Assembly: GCA_913056185.1 (NCBI GenBank)
Contig: CAJXLV010000004.1
Location: forward strand, 62,001 to 126,000
DNA from: an uncultured Bacteroidota bacterium
GTDB taxonomy: Bacteria; Bacteroidota; Rhodothermia; Rhodothermales; Salinibacteraceae
Length of the DNA: 64,000 nt
Direction: 5' to 3'
In this document: piece by piece, positions 17,150 to 26,960 of the stretch
Numbering within the stretch: the stretch's first letter is position 1
How the letters are laid out: every line of letters begins with the position of its first letter
Made by a program: the position numbers and the translations under genes
Notes under the pieces: model-generated
What the model saw: only the letters and a program-made list of their open reading frames with translations
What the model was told of the DNA's origin: nothing
Database searches by the model: none

Positions 17150-20100
17150 TTAATCCGTCGCTCCGGAGCTGCGCTGCAGAAGCTGGAAGTACCGCTTGAT
17201 GAGCGCCTCATAGTCGGAGCTGTATTCTTTTTCCAGCGCCCGGATGAGGTCACGACGGAGAGCGTCGGTGTCGTCCAAAGAAGGGCGCTCGCCAGGTGGG
17301 GAGGCAGAGGGCGACGCGTCGGCGCGTTGGCCGCGGCGCTGCTGCTTCTTGCCCTGCGTACGGAGGGACTGTTGGGCATTGAGCAGGCGTGTGAGAATCT
17401 GCTGCTGGCGTGCCAGGAGGTCGCGGCTGTGCCGCTGGCCCTGGAGGTCCTGGGCGGACTGTTCCATCTGGTCCGCAATTTTCTCGAGGTCGCCCATCAT
17501 CCGCTGCTTCGTATCTGCGTCCATGTCCATCTGCTGAAGCTGCTTCTTAAGGCGGCGCTGTCGGCGGGCCAGCTGTTGGCGGCGCGCCTGCAGATCGGGG
17601 GAAAGGCGCTTGCCCTCTGCCTTGTTCAGGAACTGCTGAATCTGCTGGTTGAGCTTTTGCTGTTGGCCGGAGGCCTTCTGGAGCTGCTGCAGGGCCTGCT
17701 GCATTGACATCTGGCCCTGCCCGCCGCTCTGCTGCTGTTGCATTTGGTCGAGCAGTCGCGAGAGCAGAAGGGCAAGCTCGTTCAGGTGCATCATGGCTGT
17801 CTTCTGCGCTTCCGTGGCCTCCCCGGCGGTGCGCTGGTCCAAGGCGCGGGTCGATGATTGCATGGCGCGCAGGGCGTCTCCGGTCTTCTTCTGTACGGCT
17901 TGCGACATGCTGGGCAGGCGCCCGGCAATGGACTGGAGGGAGTCGGCCACGGTGGTGAGGCCGTCGCGGAGCCGCTTCTGCTGCACGGCGTAGCGCCGGA
18001 CGGCGGGGCCGTCGGCCCCCAGCTGCTGCACGCTGCCACGCAGCGATTCCTGGTCGTTGGAGAGGCGCAGGGTGTTGTCCAGGGCGCTCCGCAGTCCGGC
18101 CAGGTTCATCTGGCGCTGTTGGCCCTGCATCTGGCTTTCTAATTGAGAGAGGCGCGACTGCATGCGCTGCATGCGCTGCTGAATGCGCTGCTGCTGCCGA
18201 CGCGCCCGACGGGGCTGGTTCTGGCGCAGCGTCTGACTGTTTTGGCGCATCTTCTGGGGGAGCTTTTGTTGGGTCGTCTGTTCGCGCAGTTGGCGCAGCT
18301 CCTGCGTGGGCGCCGACGGGGATTCTTGGAGGTCCGACTGGGCTTCTTTCATCGCGTCGAGAAGCGCCTCCATCTCTTTTGCGAGCTGGTCTTGCTCCTC
18401 GGCGAGGGCCCGCGTGGCCGCAGAGTCGGGCGTGGGCGGTGAAGGCGACAGGGAATCGGCGGCGGTGGAATCGGCGGGAGAGTGGCGCGTGGAGTCTCGG
18501 GCGGAGGGGGCAACGGCCGATGAGTCGGAGGGCCCCGCGCGCGAGGACGAGTCGGGCCGTGGAGGCACGGGGGTGGAATCGGGGGGCGGGGGCTCAATTT
18601 GTGCCTCGGTCTTCTCGGCGATGCGGTCTTCCTGTTCCCGCAGGGCCTCCGCCCGGCGCGAGAGCTCTTCCATCTTCAGCTGGGCCTGGAGCTGTTTGTA
18701 AAGAGAAAGCGTGCGGTCCAGCTGGCGCTGTTGCTGCTGAAGGCGCGACCGGGTCTGCTCCATCGACGATTGCATCTGGCGGAAGCGGCCCGACTGCATG
18801 GACTGGCGCATCGCCTCCAGGGCCTTCTGCAGAGACTCCGATTGCAGGGCGTCGACAGTGCGCTTCAGTTCGTCAAACTTCTTGCTGGTCTCGGGGCTCG
18901 ACAGGTCATTGCGTTGCATCGTGCGGCTCAGCGAGTCGACCGTGCGCGAGAGCGCCTTGCGGTCCTGTGCGAGAGCTGTTTGCTGCTTTTGCAGTTGCTC
19001 CATCTGCCGTTGGTCCTCCCAGTCGGCCTCCCGGGTGCGACGCAGCTCGTCGCGAAGGGTGCGAAACTGGTCCTGCAGGGCGGTGGACTGGCGGCTGAGC
19101 TTCTGCATCCGGGCGCCGGTGCGCTGCTGGAGTGTATCGAGCGCCTGATACTGATTGCGGAGGGACGGAAACTGGAGGCGCTGGGTGACAGTGCGGCCGC
19201 TCTTGGGGCCATTGACGGTGTCGGTGTCCCAGGCCTTCACGTAGTACACCACCGCGTCGCCCCGCTCCAGGTCGAGCCCACTCTCCTGCACCAGCAGCCA
19301 CGTGTGACGCAGCACCTGGTCGGATTGCTCGGGGGCGGAGAGAGGCAAGGGGAGCGTGGCAAAAGACGAGTCGCTGTCGGCGCGGCGGTAGAAGAGGGCG
19401 GCGCGGCGAAAGCCGTAGTCGTCCCTCAACTGCACACGCAGGGGCTGCGTGAGGGCGGGCGTGAGCTCGGCCGTGCCGGTTGGCTCCACGAACGAGACAG
19501 ACGGGGGGGCGTCGGATTGTGTGGAGATGTCGTACCGGATAGGGGCGCGGTTGGACACACCGGCCGGGCTCTGCAGGTGCAGCGCATAGGTGCCTGGCTG
19601 CTCCACGACGAAGCGGCCCGTAGCAGAGTCGCCGCGCACCGTCATGGGCTGGGCCGAGCCGTCTGCGAACGTCACTGCGGCCTCCGCCACGGGCGCGCCG
19701 CCGAGCGTGGCCGACACACGCACCTCCGCGCCGGGCAGCGCTGCCACGTCGCCCACATTTGGGGCGAGCGTACGGGGCGAGCGTCCGGTGTAAGACGGGG
19801 GCGTGATGCGAAGTTGAAGCTGGCGGAGGAGGGGGCGCTGGGCCACCTCTACATCGTACCACGGGGTACGTACCGGGGCCGCCACCACCCGGTAGCGTAG
19901 CGGGCCGCGCACGGCAGGCACCGTGTGGCGAAAGGCGCCCGCCGAGTCGGGCTGGAGGGCGATTCGCCGTGGTGTGTCGGCATCGTCGGGGCGGAGGAGC
20001 AGGGTTGCAGCCTCGGGCACTGCGCCGGTGGTACGGACGGCGATGTGGAGCGAGTCGCCCTTCACCAGCTGTGCAGAGCCGGGCGAGACCGAAAGCGTGA

Positions 20101-20704
20101 AGGGGGCGGGGCGCTCAAACGTAGTTTGGGGCGCAAGCAGGCGCTCCGAGGCGCCAAGAAAGGTGGAGGGGGCAGCCACCAGGAAGACAGCGACGGCGAG
20201 GAGCGGGAGGGAGGCCCACTGGGCCGCGGTGCGGGCCGGGGTGAAGTCGGCAATCTCCTCAAACGCGACCTCCTCCACCTGCTGCGCCAGATGCTTCACA
20301 GCGCGATCGACGTACGGAGCGGGCGCGTGAGAGCGGGCGCCGTCGGCCAGCTGCAGCAGGTTCACCAGGCGGTCGGCGACGCCAGGGTGAGTAGCGCCCA
20401 CAGTGCGGGCCACATCCTTGTCGGAGGGGCCGTCGAGAAGCCCAATCAGGCGGCCGAGGGGGCGGAAGAGGAACGCCCCGGCCACGCCGAGGGCAGCGGC
20501 GGCCGTAAGCCCAAGAAGCGCTGTTCGAGGAGGAGGCGAGAGCCAGAGGGTCGCCTCCAAGGCTGCCGTCAGCAGCCACAGTGCGGCGAGGGTGCCGACT
20601 GCAACAGCGCTTCCCCACGCCAGCTCCGCCCACGTGAGGCGCCGGGTGGCGGTCCGCAGGCGGGCGCGCAGGCGGGCAACAAGGCGGGCCGTTTCGTCAC
20701 TCAT
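17150..20704 (-). CDS. DUF4175-family large coiled-coil membrane protein
   Basis: This 1184-residue protein resembles the DUF4175 family found mainly in Bacteroidota and Proteobacteria; the function is unknown. Two membrane helices lie near the N-terminus (about residues 28-50 and 60-82), with a third near 165-185. A beta-rich region of about 300 residues follows and then ends. The second half (about 500-1130) is almost entirely Gln/Arg/Leu-rich heptad coiled coil, interrupted by a Pro/Ser/Asp-rich linker (about 700-760). The ATG at 20704 fits the family start. Convergent with the DCC-family gene, it is separated by a 347-base divergent gap from a coiled-coil lipoprotein that may be a partner. 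Confidence 0.82.
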   Translation of the reverse strand: MSDETARLVARLRARLRTATRRLTWAELAWGSAVAVGTLAALWLLTAALEATLWLSPPPRTALLGLTAAAALGVAGAFLFRPLGRLIGLLDGPSDKDVARTVGATHPGVADRLVNLLQLADGARSHAPAPYVDRAVKHLAQQVEEVAFEEIADFTPARTAAQWASLPLLAVAVFLVAAPSTFLGASERLLAPQTTFERPAPFTLSVSPGSAQLVKGDSLHIAVRTTGAVPEAATLLLRPDDADTPRRIALQPDSAGAFRHTVPAVRGPLRYRVVAAPVRTPWYDVEVAQRPLLRQLQLRITPPSYTGRSPRTLAPNVGDVAALPGAEVRVSATLGGAPVAEAAVTFADGSAQPMTVRGDSATGRFVVEQPGTYALHLQSPAGVSNRAPIRYDISTQSDAPPSVSFVEPTGTAELTPALTQPLRVQLRDDYGFRRAALFYRRADSDSSFATLPLPLSAPEQSDQVLRHTWLLVQESGLDLERGDAVVYYVKAWDTDTVNGPKSGRTVTQRLQFPSLRNQYQALDTLQQRTGARMQKLSRQSTALQDQFRTLRDELRRTREADWEDQRQMEQLQKQQTALAQDRKALSRTVDSLSRTMQRNDLSSPETSKKFDELKRTVDALQSESLQKALEAMRQSMQSGRFRQMQSSMEQTRSRLQQQQRQLDRTLSLYKQLQAQLKMEELSRRAEALREQEDRIAEKTEAQIEPPPPDSTPVPPRPDSSSRAGPSDSSAVAPSARDSTRHSPADSTAADSLSPSPPTPDSAATRALAEEQDQLAKEMEALLDAMKEAQSDLQESPSAPTQELRQLREQTTQQKLPQKMRQNSQTLRQNQPRRARRQQQRIQQRMQRMQSRLSQLESQMQGQQRQMNLAGLRSALDNTLRLSNDQESLRGSVQQLGADGPAVRRYAVQQKRLRDGLTTVADSLQSIAGRLPSMSQAVQKKTGDALRAMQSSTRALDQRTAGEATEAQKTAMMHLNELALLLSRLLDQMQQQQSGGQGQMSMQQALQQLQKASGQQQKLNQQIQQFLNKAEGKRLSPDLQARRQQLARRQRRLKKQLQQMDMDADTKQRMMGDLEKIADQMEQSAQDLQGQRHSRDLLARQQQILTRLLNAQQSLRTQGKKQQRRGQRADASPSASPPGERPSLDDTDALRRDLIRALEKEYSSDYEALIKRYFQLLQRSSGATD

Positions 20705-21051
20705 GACGGCGTGGAGGCGAAGGAGCCAGGGGGCAGGCAGTGGAGGTGCAGAGGGGACGAGGGCCGACCGCAGGGGGGACGAACTTGGCGCGGCCCGCCC
20801 CCGTCGCGGTTTCGTGATCCCGCAGGAAAGATGACAGGCGCGGAGCCCGAAGCCCGGAACGAGAGCCTCTTCTCAGCGTGCGGACCTCGAAGAAATCATC
20901 AGCGCTCTAGGATTTCTGCGGATGCGTACCGCGAGTTTGCGCTTGATGTTTCTCTCACACGAGCGGGCTTTGCAGGATTGTTCAGGCGGAAGAGAAGCGC
21001 TCCGGTCCCTGCGGCCCCCAGCCCTTTCGACTCACTTTTTCTGCTGGATTT
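20705..21051. other. Divergent intergenic region, no gene seen
   Basis: These 347 bases separate the DUF4175 gene from the lipoprotein gene. A long plus-strand open frame crosses the region but is a shadow of the opposite gene with no start context. I see no RNA or repeat. Promoters for both flanking genes are expected here. Confidence 0.4.
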
Positions 21052-21585
21052 ATGCTGCGGCTGCGTTACACCCCCCTTGTCTTTGCCCTCGCAGGGCTCC
21101 TTTTGACCGGGTGCCGAACGTACGGTGACGATTATGGCACGACCCCCAAAACCCATGCGGCGCTCCAGGCGGCGGTGTCCTCATTTGAGGAGGACCTGCG
21201 CCGTGCCGAGGCGGACCTACAGCGATTGCGGGAGGCCGCCGACCAGGCGGACACGCTCCGGGCGCTGGCGAACGCGTACGCAGACCTGGTGGAGCAACAC
21301 GCGTCACTTCTCCAGACGCAGCGCGCGCGTGCGGGCCGCCTCTCCGCCGAGGCGGGCTACCGACGTCTCCATACCGCCTACGGGGCGACCGTGACGGAGC
21401 AGCGGATGCAGGAAAAGCGGTATCGGCGGGCCGTCCGGCGCGTGCGAGCGGTGGTGCAAGACTCCGCGTCGGTGCCGACCTCGGGAGAGGAGGCCCCGCG
21501 CCGATACATGATTCGCCCGATGAACTTTCCCGAGACGGACGGGACCGGGGACCTGACCATGCCGGAGGCGTTGAGGGGGCGTTGA
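21052..21585 (+). CDS. Hypothetical coiled-coil lipoprotein
   Basis: This 177-residue protein has a lipoprotein signal peptide (hydrophobic residues 8-19, lipobox LLTGC with Cys at 21). Residues 38-130 are predicted helical with heptad-like Leu/Ala spacing. The C-terminal 40 residues are extended and contain RRYMIRPMNFPETDG. I do not recognise the family. It is probably anchored in the outer membrane, facing the periplasm. The ATG at 21052 is well placed for the signal. It ends 6 bases from the stop of the next, convergent gene. Confidence 0.75.
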   Translation: MLRLRYTPLVFALAGLLLTGCRTYGDDYGTTPKTHAALQAAVSSFEEDLRRAEADLQRLREAADQADTLRALANAYADLVEQHASLLQTQRARAGRLSAEAGYRRLHTAYGATVTEQRMQEKRYRRAVRRVRAVVQDSASVPTSGEEAPRRYMIRPMNFPETDGTGDLTMPEALRGR

Positions 21586-21590
21586 CTACG

Positions 21591-21920
21591 TCACGAGGAG
21601 GAGGCACGAGCGGCCTCCGTGATGGCGGGGGCCGGCCGGGCTACGCGGTAGCTGTGGGCCTCCGGGCGATCGGTGAACAGCGGTTTCACGCGTGCCCAGG
21701 TGTCGCGGAACAGGTCGCTTTGGCGATACGCCGACAAGGCTTCGGGGCTCGCCCAGTGGCTGTGCGTGGTGCAGACGACGGGCGCATCCGCATCGCGCCA
21801 CAGCGCCAGGCGCTCACACCCTGAGACCGACCGGATCTTGGGAGCCGCCGTCTCGAAGCGCTCCAGAAACACCTCCACCGTGGCGGGGGAGAAGGTCATG
21901 CGTACGATGCGAACAATCAT
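21591..21920 (-). CDS. Antibiotic biosynthesis monooxygenase (ABM)-fold protein
   Basis: This 109-residue protein resembles dimeric ferredoxin-like ABM-domain proteins. The pattern MIVRIVRMTFSPATVEVFLE, then CERLALWRDA, then HSHWASPEALSAYRQS fits the family's strand-helix-strand layout and the common W...E..A.Y..S segment. Members act as heme-degrading enzymes, quinol monooxygenases or other small oxygenases, and the substrate here cannot be deduced. The ATG at 21920 starts the first strand; the frame upstream is open but lacks family features. Confidence 0.8.
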   Translation of the reverse strand: MIVRIVRMTFSPATVEVFLERFETAAPKIRSVSGCERLALWRDADAPVVCTTHSHWASPEALSAYRQSDLFRDTWARVKPLFTDRPEAHSYRVARPAPAITEAARASSS

Positions 21921-22016
21921 GGGGACACGAGTGCAGCTTGGGGGACGAGAGACGCTCCCAAACGTAATGGGCAGTCGCCGCGCCCTCAACCCCGCGCGCC
22001 CAACCCCGCGGTTCCG

Positions 22017-23438
22017 TCATGCCGCGTCAATCAGCCGTTGCCCGATGGCACAGTCCAGGCACCCGCCCTCGGAGCAGAAATGGCGATAGAGCTCATGGAG
22101 GCCCTGGGCGACGAAGGCCGAGTCGACCTCAGTGCCCAAGGCCTGAAAGCGGCGCACGACCGAGTCGCGGGACGCCGGGAGGCCCTTGAGCAGTGCATAC
22201 ACCGCTTCTTTTTGCGACGCATCGTCGCGGCGTGTTGCATCGCGTAACAGGACCGGGGCCACTGCGTTGATCAAGAGCGTATTGGTGCGCGAAGGGCCCA
22301 GGCCCGCCGAGTGCTCGGCGGCCGCCTTCCGAAGATGATAGTGGGTGCGCCAGAACGCAGGGGGGGTGGCCTCCAGTGCAGCGCGTAGCCCCGTCGCCCC
22401 GTCTTGGAGGAGGGCCTCGCGCAGCCGGTCGAGAGGCGCGTCCGCCATCACCCCCCCTTCGACGTACCAGGCCGCTGCCTGTGCAATCCGGAGCGGGGGG
22501 AAGTTTTGCGGGCGGAGCCGGAAAAAGGTCCACGCGGTGCGCGCCATGGGCGACAGGTTGCGCCGGATCTGCAGGCGCCGAAACCGATCGCGCAGGTCCA
22601 TCGCGTAGTCCGCGGTCGTGCGGTCCGCCTCCAGCAGATCGCCCGGCTCCGGCACCAGTCCAGCCGTGCCCAGCAACAAGGCCTCGCGGGAGCGGGGGGT
22701 GTCGAGCGCCCGGAGGGCCTGTGGCGATACCTTGTGGGCAAGGGTCGACATCGGGGCATCGTTCTTGGCGTAGCCCAGCCCCGCGAAGAGGCGTTCGTGC
22801 AGGGCTGGCTCCAGGCCGGCCTCCTCCGAAATGGGGAGCTGCTCGCTCTTGTGCGCGAGGCGGGTTTGCGCCAGGTGGCGGATCCATGCCTGTCGCGGTG
22901 CAGGGGGCACTTCGTCCCAGCGGGACGCACACGGCAGCGCGTCGTCGTCGGCCCGCGTGTGAAAGGCGTGCAGCAGCGTGCGGAGCGGCGCCTGGAGGCG
23001 GGGATAGAGGACCACCTCGGGCAGGGCCGATGCGTCCGCGCGCAGCAGGCCCCCCGTCCACATGTCGACGTGAAGGGTAACGTGGAGCACGACGCTGTTG
23101 TACCGCGGATCGGTGTGGTGCTCGTGCTCGAACCACCCTCCAGAGGTCCGGTGCACCTCCACATGCCCGCGCCAGTCCACGCCATCGATGCGAACGTGAG
23201 CGTTTTGAAAATCGGGGCCGGCATCGGTGTTAAGGGTGCCGGGGGCAAGCACCTGCACCGCGGCCCCGTCGCTGGTTTGCAGTGCACGGGCCTCGAACCG
23301 CTGCTGGGCCCAAAGGTCTTGTACCAGTGCCTCGGGCACATCTGGGGTGTCGGGGGTGGCCTCGCGCACCACCACGGGCGGCGCTTCGGGGCCGTGCGCG
23401 TAGGTATGAAAGGGCGGAGAGGGGGCGGATGTATGCAT
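22017..23438 (-). CDS. DUF2851-family protein
   Basis: This 473-residue protein belongs to DUF2851, a family typical of Bacteroidota and relatives with no known function. The characteristic block is present: GPDFQNAHVRIDGVDWRGHV, then EVHRTSGGWFEHEH, then DPRYNSVVLHVTLH (about residues 90-135). A conserved C-terminal Cys segment (CSEGGCLDCAIGQRL) ends the protein. ATG at 23438 is chosen because a ribosome-binding site, GAGGTG, lies five bases upstream; a longer open frame upstream lacks family similarity. It is divergent from the AddB-like gene. Confidence 0.88.
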   Translation of the reverse strand: MHTSAPSPPFHTYAHGPEAPPVVVREATPDTPDVPEALVQDLWAQQRFEARALQTSDGAAVQVLAPGTLNTDAGPDFQNAHVRIDGVDWRGHVEVHRTSGGWFEHEHHTDPRYNSVVLHVTLHVDMWTGGLLRADASALPEVVLYPRLQAPLRTLLHAFHTRADDDALPCASRWDEVPPAPRQAWIRHLAQTRLAHKSEQLPISEEAGLEPALHERLFAGLGYAKNDAPMSTLAHKVSPQALRALDTPRSREALLLGTAGLVPEPGDLLEADRTTADYAMDLRDRFRRLQIRRNLSPMARTAWTFFRLRPQNFPPLRIAQAAAWYVEGGVMADAPLDRLREALLQDGATGLRAALEATPPAFWRTHYHLRKAAAEHSAGLGPSRTNTLLINAVAPVLLRDATRRDDASQKEAVYALLKGLPASRDSVVRRFQALGTEVDSAFVAQGLHELYRHFCSEGGCLDCAIGQRLIDAA

Positions 23439-23789
23439 GGGGACACCTCGAATGAACGTGTCGGGAGCCAAACGGTCGGTGCGCGTGACGAGGGCGCTTC
23501 GGACTTCCACCCCGGTGCCGGAGGGCGTGCCTGGAGCCGCGCCGCTCGCGTGGTCCTCGGGAAGAGCTGTCCCTTGTATAGACACAAATTATCCAAAAAT
23601 ATAACGTCTCCGGTCTTGGGCAGCTCCGCCTCCCTGGGGCTGGGGGAGCACACGGGGCGGCGGTTCGTTTGGACGATCGGTCCACGGTGCACGGCAATCC
23701 TCATCAATGTGCGAGGGCGCTCCTACGCCGGGGGAACGTTGTGCTGGAGGGCGCTCCCCGGGCCCCGCGGTGCGCAGGGCATAAAACAC
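23439..23789. other. Divergent intergenic region between DUF2851 and addB-like genes
   Basis: These 351 bases contain an AT-rich patch at 23575-23605. On the minus strand it includes TATTTTTG (23594-23601), matching the Bacteroidota -7 consensus TAnnTTTG, but no clear -33 TTTG lies at the right distance. No gene or RNA is seen. Confidence 0.35.
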
Positions 23790-26700
23790 ATGTCGAGTTG
23801 TTCTTCGTTGCTACCGATGCTTATGGACGCCCCGCCTCGTTTGCAGCTCCGCGCCTTGACGCGTGCGCACCCTGCCGCTCCCAAGCAGGTGCTTGTGCCC
23901 CGGTCTCAGATCGGGCGGGCCCTCGAGGATGCGCTGGCGCGCGAAGAGGGCGGCTGGGCGGGCCTGTCAACGCTCATTGTGCGCCACTACGCCGAGCAGA
24001 TTGCACGGCCCCGCATTCTGGCGTCCGGGCGCTCTGCGCTTCCCGTGGGCGGACGGTCGTTCCTGGCGGCACGCCTGCTGGAGGCGCTGCAGGCGCGCGG
24101 GCATCTCGAGGGCCTGCCGGGACCGGCCCAGCTGGCCTCCACCGTGGCCGACGCCCTGGAGACGCTCCGGCGCGCCGGCGCAGCCCCCGAGGATGTGCAG
24201 GCTCGCGCCGAGGCACCGGACGCCTCCGCCACGTTTCGCGTCGTGGCGGCCTGCTATGACCGCTACCTGCAAGCCCTCGACGACGACGGGCTCTACGACG
24301 ATGCCCAGGTCTTTCGGTGGGCGGCCGAGCGTGTGCGAACCGGCGTCCCGTTCGTGGAGCAGTCCGTGGTGGCGGTGAGCGACGCGGTGGACCTGCCGGA
24401 GTGCGCCTACGACTTTCTCCGCGCCGTACAGAACGCCTGCGCGCAGTTCTACCGCCTCGGCGCCCCCGCGCCCCACGACGCCCCGCCCCAAACGGCCGCG
24501 GCCCGCTTTGCCACCGCCGCCGTGCCGTCCGCAGACTGGGCCGACCCCAACCCGGACCGCCCCGTGCGGGAGGGGCGTGACCTTCGCCTGCGCCGGGCCG
24601 TGGGGGCGCGCAACGAGGTGGACGCTGTGTTTCGGGACGTGCTGGCGGCCGACGTGCCGCTCGACGAGGTGGAGATTGCCGTCGCGGGCGAGCAGCCGTA
24701 CGTGTCGCTCCTCGCCGCCTGTGCGGAGCAGATGGACATTCCGCTGTCGATTGGGACGGGCCGGCCGGCGGCCCAGACGCGCACCGGCGCGGCGCTGCTG
24801 GCGTTCCTGGAGTGGATCACGGAGGGCTTCGCCCCCGACCTCCTGATTCGCATGCTGCGGAGCGGTCGGCTCCGGATCGACCGGGTGCGTGATGATATTG
24901 CGGACACGACAGGGCCGGTGGAAATGGAGGCGCACGACGTGGCGACACGGCTGGCAGCCCGCCGCTACGAGCCGGGGCGCGACGGGTACGAACGCGCACT
25001 CGCCGGGGCGCTGCACCGAATGGACGAGCGCATCGACAATCTGGAGGCGCGCGGCCTCTCGCCCGACCGCGACCGCACGCGGCGCCGCGAACTGGCGTTT
25101 GTGCGTCGCCTTGTTCAGCAGCTGCTCGCCCTTGTGCCTCGGCGCGCCTCGCTCCAAACGATGGCGGCCCAGGCGCGCACTTTTATCGAGACGTTTGGCC
25201 CGGTCGATCCACCGTCCGACGAGGGGCCGGAAGCCGAACGCACCCTCGACGAGGCGGCCCGCAACGTCCTGTGGCAGCGCGTGAACCGGTTGGCCGAGGT
25301 GCCGGTCCACTACGAGGCGCCGGGCCCGCGCCTGGCCCGGCTGCTGCGGCGGTGGCTCCGCGGGCAGTACGTACGCGCCGAGCACCCGCGCCCCGGCGCT
25401 GCCCACGTGGTTCCCCTCGAGAGTGCCGCCTACGGCGACCGCTCGCACCTCTTCGTCGTGGGCATGGATAGCGACACGCTCTCCACGGCCGCCGTGGAGG
25501 ATGCGCTCCTCCGCGACCCCGACCGACGCGCCCTCGGCGAGGCGCTCGAAGGTGTGCTTCCCGAACAGCGCGCCGCCCCCGACGATGCGCAGTGGCGCCA
25601 CGAACAGGCCCTGGCGCGCCACACGGGGCCTCTGTCGCTCTATACCCGCGTCTTCGATGTCGAGCGCGGAGAGGAACGGTTCCCTGCGCCGCTCTTTTTG
25701 CAGCTTGAGGAGGCGGCCGGCGACGAAGCCGCTCCGCCCCGCGGCTTTCTCCCGGCGGCTGAGGCGCGTCCGCTTAGCGACCTGGAGGCGTGGCTCGTGG
25801 CGTATCGGGCGCGAGGCGAGACGGCCGCCCCGGCGCCCTCCGCCCGCACTGCTCTGGCCACGCACTACCCGTGGATCGAACAAGGAGAAGCTGCCCGCGC
25901 CGCCCGGGCCGCCGACACCTACACGACCCACGACGGTCTGCTGGACGCAGGCACGTACCCGGCCCTCAACTTCTTGCGAGACGACTACGACGGCCCGCCC
26001 ATGTCGGCCGGCCGCCTCGAAACCTTCGCCGCCACGCCCTACCTCTACTTTCTGAAGTATGTCCTTGGCGTGGAGCCGCTCGACGAGCCCGCCCTCGACG
26101 ACGAGCCCTGGCTCAACGCGCTCCGCCGCGGCAGCATCCTCCACGACATCTTCGAGGCGTTCCTGCGGCGGCTGGACGAGATGGGGGAGCCCCCGCGCCC
26201 CTCGCACGAGGCGCTCCTCACTGAGATTCTGGACGACCGGATTGAGGAAGAGGCCTCCCGGGTCGCGCCGCCGAGTGAAGGCGTTCAGGAGGCGGCGCGG
26301 CGACAACTGCGGGCCGACGCGCAGGTGTTTCTCCAGTCCGAGATCGAGCGCGGCCGCACGCACACCCCGGTGCACCACGAGGTGGGCTTTGGCTACGGGG
26401 CCTACCGGCGCCGCGAGGGAGACTTCGGCGCGGTGTCCCTCGCGGTGGACGGGCGTACCGTGCCGCTGCGGGGCCGCATCGACCGGGTCGACCGCCAGCC
26501 CGACGGAACGCTGGCGGTGTGGGACTACAAGACGGGCCGCCGCTCATCGTTCGACGAGGGGGACCCGCTGAAGGACGGCGCACAGCTGCAGTGGGCGCTC
26601 TACGCCTACGCGCTGGAGGCGCTGACGGGGGACACGGTGACGGCCTCCGGCTACTACTTTCCCACCACGAAGGAGATGGGCACGCGGCTGGCGTTTGATC

Positions 26701-26912
26701 CCGCAGAGCACCGGGCCACGGTCACTCGGCACCTCCAGCGCCTGGCCCGCCTCGCCGCGTCGGGCACCTTTCCCATGCACCCGAAGGCCCGGTACCGCAA
26801 CGCCTGGATGTACCGCGGGTACGACCGCCTCTTCCCTGATCTCGCCGCCCGCAGCCGCCAGCTTCAGGGCAAGACGCTCCCCGACGATCGCCCCGCCCCG
26901 CCCTCCTTTTGA
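23790..26912 (+). CDS. AddB-like helicase/nuclease subunit with C-terminal PD-(D/E)XK nuclease
   Basis: This protein of about 1040 residues resembles AddB (RexB) of the AddAB recombination complex, which processes double-strand DNA ends. The N-terminal part is UvrD-fold-like without a recognisable Walker A, as in helicase-inactive AddB proteins. The C-terminal PDDEXK_1 nuclease module contains RRGSILHDIFEAFLRRL (about residue 785), VPLRGRIDRVDR (near 890) and the catalytic WDYKTGRRSS (near 910). The four Cys of the AddB iron-sulfur cluster are not seen. In-frame ATG codons occur at 23790, 23817 and 23823, and the exact start is uncertain. The addA-like gene follows 48 bases later. Confidence 0.85.
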   Translation: MSSCSSLLPMLMDAPPRLQLRALTRAHPAAPKQVLVPRSQIGRALEDALAREEGGWAGLSTLIVRHYAEQIARPRILASGRSALPVGGRSFLAARLLEALQARGHLEGLPGPAQLASTVADALETLRRAGAAPEDVQARAEAPDASATFRVVAACYDRYLQALDDDGLYDDAQVFRWAAERVRTGVPFVEQSVVAVSDAVDLPECAYDFLRAVQNACAQFYRLGAPAPHDAPPQTAAARFATAAVPSADWADPNPDRPVREGRDLRLRRAVGARNEVDAVFRDVLAADVPLDEVEIAVAGEQPYVSLLAACAEQMDIPLSIGTGRPAAQTRTGAALLAFLEWITEGFAPDLLIRMLRSGRLRIDRVRDDIADTTGPVEMEAHDVATRLAARRYEPGRDGYERALAGALHRMDERIDNLEARGLSPDRDRTRRRELAFVRRLVQQLLALVPRRASLQTMAAQARTFIETFGPVDPPSDEGPEAERTLDEAARNVLWQRVNRLAEVPVHYEAPGPRLARLLRRWLRGQYVRAEHPRPGAAHVVPLESAAYGDRSHLFVVGMDSDTLSTAAVEDALLRDPDRRALGEALEGVLPEQRAAPDDAQWRHEQALARHTGPLSLYTRVFDVERGEERFPAPLFLQLEEAAGDEAAPPRGFLPAAEARPLSDLEAWLVAYRARGETAAPAPSARTALATHYPWIEQGEAARAARAADTYTTHDGLLDAGTYPALNFLRDDYDGPPMSAGRLETFAATPYLYFLKYVLGVEPLDEPALDDEPWLNALRRGSILHDIFEAFLRRLDEMGEPPRPSHEALLTEILDDRIEEEASRVAPPSEGVQEAARRQLRADAQVFLQSEIERGRTHTPVHHEVGFGYGAYRRREGDFGAVSLAVDGRTVPLRGRIDRVDRQPDGTLAVWDYKTGRRSSFDEGDPLKDGAQLQWALYAYALEALTGDTVTASGYYFPTTKEMGTRLAFDPAEHRATVTRHLQRLARLAASGTFPMHPKARYRNAWMYRGYDRLFPDLAARSRQLQGKTLPDDRPAPPSF

Positions 26913-26960
26913 CGCTCCGGCTCGCCCTCGCTTGCCTTCTTGCCCGTTCCGCGTGTGCCC

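Noticed and set aside
22404-23789. Upstream extension of the AddB-like frame by about 460 codons
   Set aside because: It overlaps antisense to the DUF2851 gene, has no AddB similarity and runs through the divergent promoter region, so it is a shadow of the opposite strand.
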